From contig CAZGQS010000004.1 of the NCBI GenBank assembly GCA_964527775.1, positions 1 to 64,000 of the forward strand: a stretch of DNA of 64,000 nucleotides. The letters run 5' to 3'. The notes under the pieces were generated by a model. That model searched no databases, was not told the DNA's origin, and was given only the letters and a program-made list of their open reading frames with translations. Positions 61,589-64,000 of this stretch are shown here, in pieces. How positions within the stretch are numbered: position 1 is the first letter of the stretch; every line of letters starts with the position of its first letter. The translations under genes and the position numbers were made by a program. This DNA is from VMCP01 sp964527775. Lineage in GTDB: Bacteria > Bacteroidota > Bacteroidia > NS11-12g > UBA955.

Positions 61589-62195
61589 ATTTAATTTTAA
61601 AGAAATTTTAGAAGGAGTAATTAATGAAGGTGAATTACAAAATCTAAATCAAAATATTGATGTTTTAAAGAGAGAAAATGACCAATCAACTGTTTATCAT
61701 AAAAAATATTACGATTGGGCATACACTGATGAATTTCAATCTCTATATAGAGATTTTATTGAGCAAAATATTAAACCTCTATACGGTGAGAAAATTGTCT
61801 ATCAAAAGATACCTACTTTTAGAATTGCTTTCCAAAATAACATAGCAGTTGGCGAGTTCCATAAAGATAAGGCCTATAGAAATATTGAATGGGCGGAAAA
61901 GGTACAGGAAGATAATTTCTTTTTACCCTTTACTGATGCTTTTGATACCAATACCATTTGGGTTGAAACTGTAGAAGATAAAGGGGATTTTTACGCTATG
62001 GATTGTAAGTTTGGCGAATGTATTCAATGGGATGGTAGCAATTTAACGCATGGAAATAAAATCAATTCCACCGGCAAGACAAGAGTGAGTGTTGATTTTC
62101 GTGTGATGCCTTATTCACGGTATGAACCAAGCAATCATGGTTCAATAAATATGAAGATTAAATTTGAAATTGGCGGTTATTACGAATTGATATAA
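61560..62195 (+). CDS. StrG-like Fe(II)/2-oxoglutarate dioxygenase-type protein
   Basis: A 211-aa soluble protein that resembles StrG of streptomycin gene clusters and, more broadly, the 2-oxoglutarate/Fe(II) dioxygenase fold. An H-x-D pair lies in VGEFHKDKAYRN (near residues 101-103), a distal His in SNLTHGNKIN (near 163), and an arginine suited to 2-oxoglutarate in KTRVSVDFRV (near 174). FFLPFTDAFDTNTIWVE is the most StrG-like stretch. It could hydroxylate or otherwise oxidise a sugar or amino substituent of the glycan; the reaction is unknown. It overlaps the upstream glycosyltransferase gene by 29 bp. Confidence 0.68.
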   Translation: MKKISYNPVKFNFKEILEGVINEGELQNLNQNIDVLKRENDQSTVYHKKYYDWAYTDEFQSLYRDFIEQNIKPLYGEKIVYQKIPTFRIAFQNNIAVGEFHKDKAYRNIEWAEKVQEDNFFLPFTDAFDTNTIWVETVEDKGDFYAMDCKFGECIQWDGSNLTHGNKINSTGKTRVSVDFRVMPYSRYEPSNHGSINMKIKFEIGGYYELI

Positions 62196-62196
62196 G

Positions 62197-62784
62197 TTGT
62201 ATAAAATAGTCAAATCTACATTTGATCGGTTATTAGCATTACTGTTATTGCTGTTGTTGTTTCCGTTGCTTGTTTTATTGGTTTTGTTTTTAGGTGTGTT
62301 CAAACAAGAACGACCTGGTAAGAATGGTATCATTTTTACCATTTACAAAGTTCGCACCATGGTAAAAGAAATAGAGAGAGATGGTGTAAAGTTAAGTGAT
62401 GCTGAAAGAATGACTAAAGTAGGTAGATGGGTTAGAAAATTGTCATTAGATGAACTCCCGCAACTATGGAACGTTCTGAAAGGAGATATGTCCTTTATTG
62501 GCCCCAGACCCTTATTACCTAAATATCTGCCACTATATAACCAAGAACAAAAAAAGCGTCATAATGTGAGACCTGGTATAACGGGTTGGGCACAAGTAAA
62601 CGGCAGAAACCTAATCAGTTGGTCAGAAAAGTTTAACTTTGATTTGTATTATGTGAATCATATATCCTTTTTGTTAGATATGAAGATATTAATCATGACA
62701 ATCAATAAAGTGATAAAACGAGAAGGAATTAATTCGGGAGAGAATATTACAATGGGAGAGTTTAAAGGGAATTTAGATGATTAA
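62197..62784 (+). CDS. PglC-type phosphoglycosyl transferase
   Basis: A 195-aa small monotopic initiating transferase that moves a sugar-1-phosphate to undecaprenyl phosphate. A single re-entrant hydrophobic helix (residues ~10-33) is followed by the catalytic core: QERPGKNGIIFTIYKVRTM, LSLDELPQLWNVLKGDMSFIGPRPLL (with the D-E dyad and GPRP), and RPGITGWAQVNGRN. It lacks the multi-span N-terminal domain of WcaJ-type enzymes. It begins with TTG one base after the upstream stop and overlaps the acetyltransferase gene by 8 bp. Confidence 0.93.
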   Translation: MYKIVKSTFDRLLALLLLLLLFPLLVLLVLFLGVFKQERPGKNGIIFTIYKVRTMVKEIERDGVKLSDAERMTKVGRWVRKLSLDELPQLWNVLKGDMSFIGPRPLLPKYLPLYNQEQKKRHNVRPGITGWAQVNGRNLISWSEKFNFDLYYVNHISFLLDMKILIMTINKVIKREGINSGENITMGEFKGNLDD

Positions 62785-63424
62785 ATCTAGTTTTGCTATT
62801 TATGGTGCTAGTGGATTTGGAAGGGAGGTTTTTTGTTATCTTCGAGAGAATCAAGCTAGAATTAATCAACCTTGGGATTTTATAGGATTTTTTGATGATG
62901 GTACACCTATAAATACGGGATACTTAAAATATGGAAGTATTTTGGGAGGAATAGAAATACTGAATAATTGGAGCGAAGAATTAAATGTAATTATTGCAAT
63001 TTCTAATCCTGAAATTAGAAGTTTCATTTATTCTAAAATAATAAATGATAAAATAAAATTTCCGAATTTAATAAATTCCGATGTAATAATCTTCGATAAA
63101 GATATTAATCACTTTGGAAAGGGAAATATAATCTTTTCTAAATGTAACTTCAGTGTCGATACTTATGTAGGCGATTTTAATATTTTCAACGGGTCAATTA
63201 GTATTGGTCACGATTCGATGATTGGAAGTTATAACTCATTTATGCCGGGTTCAAAGGTTTCGGGAATGGTTAAAATTGGAAACGGCAATCAATTTGGAAT
63301 GAATAGTACGATGATCCAGGGGATTTCCATTGGAAACAAGAATGTAATAGCCCCAAATACGTTTTTAACAAAAAGTATAGGTGATCAAGGTACTTATTAC
63401 AGTGCAATCTTAAAAAAATTATAA
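62777..63424 (+). CDS. PglD/NeuD-like sugar O- or N-acetyltransferase
   Basis: A 215-aa protein with an N-terminal Rossmann-like nucleotide-sugar domain (FAIYGASGFGREVFCYL) and a C-terminal left-handed beta-helix of hexapeptide repeats (IFNGSISIGHDSMIG, VKIGNGNQFGMNSTMIQGISIGNKNVI). This is the PglD/NeuD family, often encoded beside PglC-type transferases, acetylating an amino group of a 4-amino sugar. The hexapeptide part is somewhat irregular. The overlap with the transferase gene supports joint action in making the first sugar. Confidence 0.88.
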   Translation: MIKSSFAIYGASGFGREVFCYLRENQARINQPWDFIGFFDDGTPINTGYLKYGSILGGIEILNNWSEELNVIIAISNPEIRSFIYSKIINDKIKFPNLINSDVIIFDKDINHFGKGNIIFSKCNFSVDTYVGDFNIFNGSISIGHDSMIGSYNSFMPGSKVSGMVKIGNGNQFGMNSTMIQGISIGNKNVIAPNTFLTKSIGDQGTYYSAILKKL

Positions 63425-63426
63425 AT

Positions 63427-63663
63427 ATGGATTTAAATAGTTTTATTAAAAACATGGCCGATCAATTCGATGAATTAAATGGTTTGGAATTATCTGAGAG
63501 TACGAATTTTAAAACTCTAGAAGATTATTCATCATTAACAGCTTTAAATATTATTAGCATGATAGATGATGAATATGGTGTTTATTTAAAAGGTGATGAC
63601 ATTCGAAATTCAAATTCAATTTTGGACTTGTTTGAAATTGTAAAAGTAAAAAGTCAAGGTTGA
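63427..63663 (+). CDS. Acyl carrier protein
   Basis: A 78-aa acidic, helical acyl carrier protein. The phosphopantetheine site is Ser36 in LEDYSSLTALNIISM, where the usual DSL has become SSL; helix II (LNIISMIDDEYGVYL) follows as normal. Its position 2 bp after an acetyltransferase gene and overlapping an SDR gene marks it as a dedicated carrier for the polysaccharide locus rather than the fatty-acid synthase ACP. It would tether an acyl or aminoacyl intermediate destined for the glycan. Confidence 0.85.
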   Translation: MDLNSFIKNMADQFDELNGLELSESTNFKTLEDYSSLTALNIISMIDDEYGVYLKGDDIRNSNSILDLFEIVKVKSQG

Positions 63664-64000
63664 TTAATTATAGTCAGTTTATAAATAAAACTGCTTTAAT
63701 AACTGGTTCTAGTTCTGGAATTGGAAAAGATTTGGCTATTGTCTTATCTAAACTTGGTTGCAGAATAATTTTACATGGCACAAACGAGATAAAATTGACA
63801 GAAGTTAATAAACTACTAGAAGGTCATGATAATCAAATATTACAATTAAATTTTAATGATGAATTAAATTTTAATTCTATCCTAAAAGAATTGCCCAACA
63901 TTGATTTCTTTGTAAATTGTTCAGGGGCAACTCATTCTACAACTCTGAGAAATTTAAATTTTGAAAAGTCGAAAGTAATTTTCAATGTCAATTTATTTAG
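63660..64000 (+). CDS. Short-chain dehydrogenase/reductase, start only
   Basis: Partial gene cut by the window edge; about 113 codons are visible. The NAD(P) motif TGSSSGIGKDLA follows the first strand TALI, and VNCSGATHS corresponds to the NNAG motif. It resembles 3-oxoacyl-ACP reductases. The frame starts with TTG at 63660, forming a TTGA junction with the stop of the ACP gene. The pairing with ACP suggests it reduces a ketoacyl group on the carrier. The active-site Tyr-x3-Lys lies beyond the window. Confidence 0.82.
   Translation, partial: MINYSQFINKTALITGSSSGIGKDLAIVLSKLGCRIILHGTNEIKLTEVNKLLEGHDNQILQLNFNDELNFNSILKELPNIDFFVNCSGATHSTTLRNLNFEKSKVIFNVNLF

Noticed and set aside
1..64000. Mobile elements, prophage, tRNA or rRNA genes
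   Set aside because: No transposase, integrase, terminal repeats or tRNA-like cloverleaf were recognised; nearly all DNA is occupied by protein genes. A short tRNA could only fit in the 46913-47201 gap, and I see none there.

Overview
The window reads as one contiguous piece of a Bacteroidota chromosome, most like the Flavobacteriales and related lineages; I cannot name a genus. The signs are: TAnnTTTG promoter -7 boxes in place of sigma70 -10 boxes; two secreted proteins with type IX secretion (T9SS) C-terminal sorting domains; TonB receptors, one paired with a DUF4249 lipoprotein; fused E1 alpha/beta 2-oxoacid dehydrogenases; a split MetH; and a DUF2723 membrane protein. I see no tRNA, rRNA, CRISPR array, insertion sequence or prophage gene.

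Layout. 1-9.2 kb: ALDH7-type dehydrogenase, DMT exporter, secreted M1 aminopeptidase, an MbnP-like lipoprotein with its di-haem MbnH-like partner, and the B12/pterin part of methionine synthase. 9.3-17 kb: an 802-aa fused E1 with an altered ThDP motif, divergent uvrB, and a TonB receptor/DUF4249 pair. 17-24.6 kb, minus strand: housekeeping genes ileS, a DksA-like gene, lspA, lysS, a small unknown gene and gltA. 24.7-32.4 kb: a T9SS esterase-like protein lacking its serine nucleophile, a second TonB receptor, a second (canonical) fused E1 and an ALDH3-type dehydrogenase. 32.4-41 kb: a Gre-like factor divergent from ribBA, flavin reductase, yqeY-gltX, a DUF2723 protein and rlmB. 41.1-44.5 kb: sugar-nucleotide genes (DegT aminotransferase, UDP-glucose dehydrogenase, UDP-glucuronate decarboxylase-like SDR). 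44.6-46.9 kb: rlmN and der on the minus strand.

From 47.2 kb to the right edge runs a single large surface-polysaccharide locus. It begins after a ~290-nt structured, gene-free leader with a Wza-like lipoprotein and a Wzc-like tyrosine kinase. An EpsG-type polymerase, three GT4-like glycosyltransferases and a PglC-type initiating transferase follow. Interleaved with these is an unusual modification set: AsnB-like amidotransferase, two tandem cytoplasmic NodB-like deacetylase relatives, HisC-like aminotransferase, HAD phosphatase, TupA-like ATP-grasp ligase, StrG-like dioxygenase, PglD-like acetyltransferase, an acyl carrier protein and the start of an SDR. These genes overlap or nearly touch, many begin with TTG, and the DNA becomes visibly more AT-rich. 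The most attractive candidate for an undescribed system is this set: aminotransferase plus phosphatase could make an amino alcohol or amino sugar, which the ATP-grasp enzyme would amide-link to a uronic acid, while the ACP and SDR supply an acyl group. No Wzx flippase is seen before the window ends.

A second theme is transcription. At least eight start codons lie only 4-10 bp after a perfect TAnnTTTG box, which predicts leaderless or nearly leaderless mRNAs for core genes (uvrB, lysS, ribBA, yqeY, der and others).
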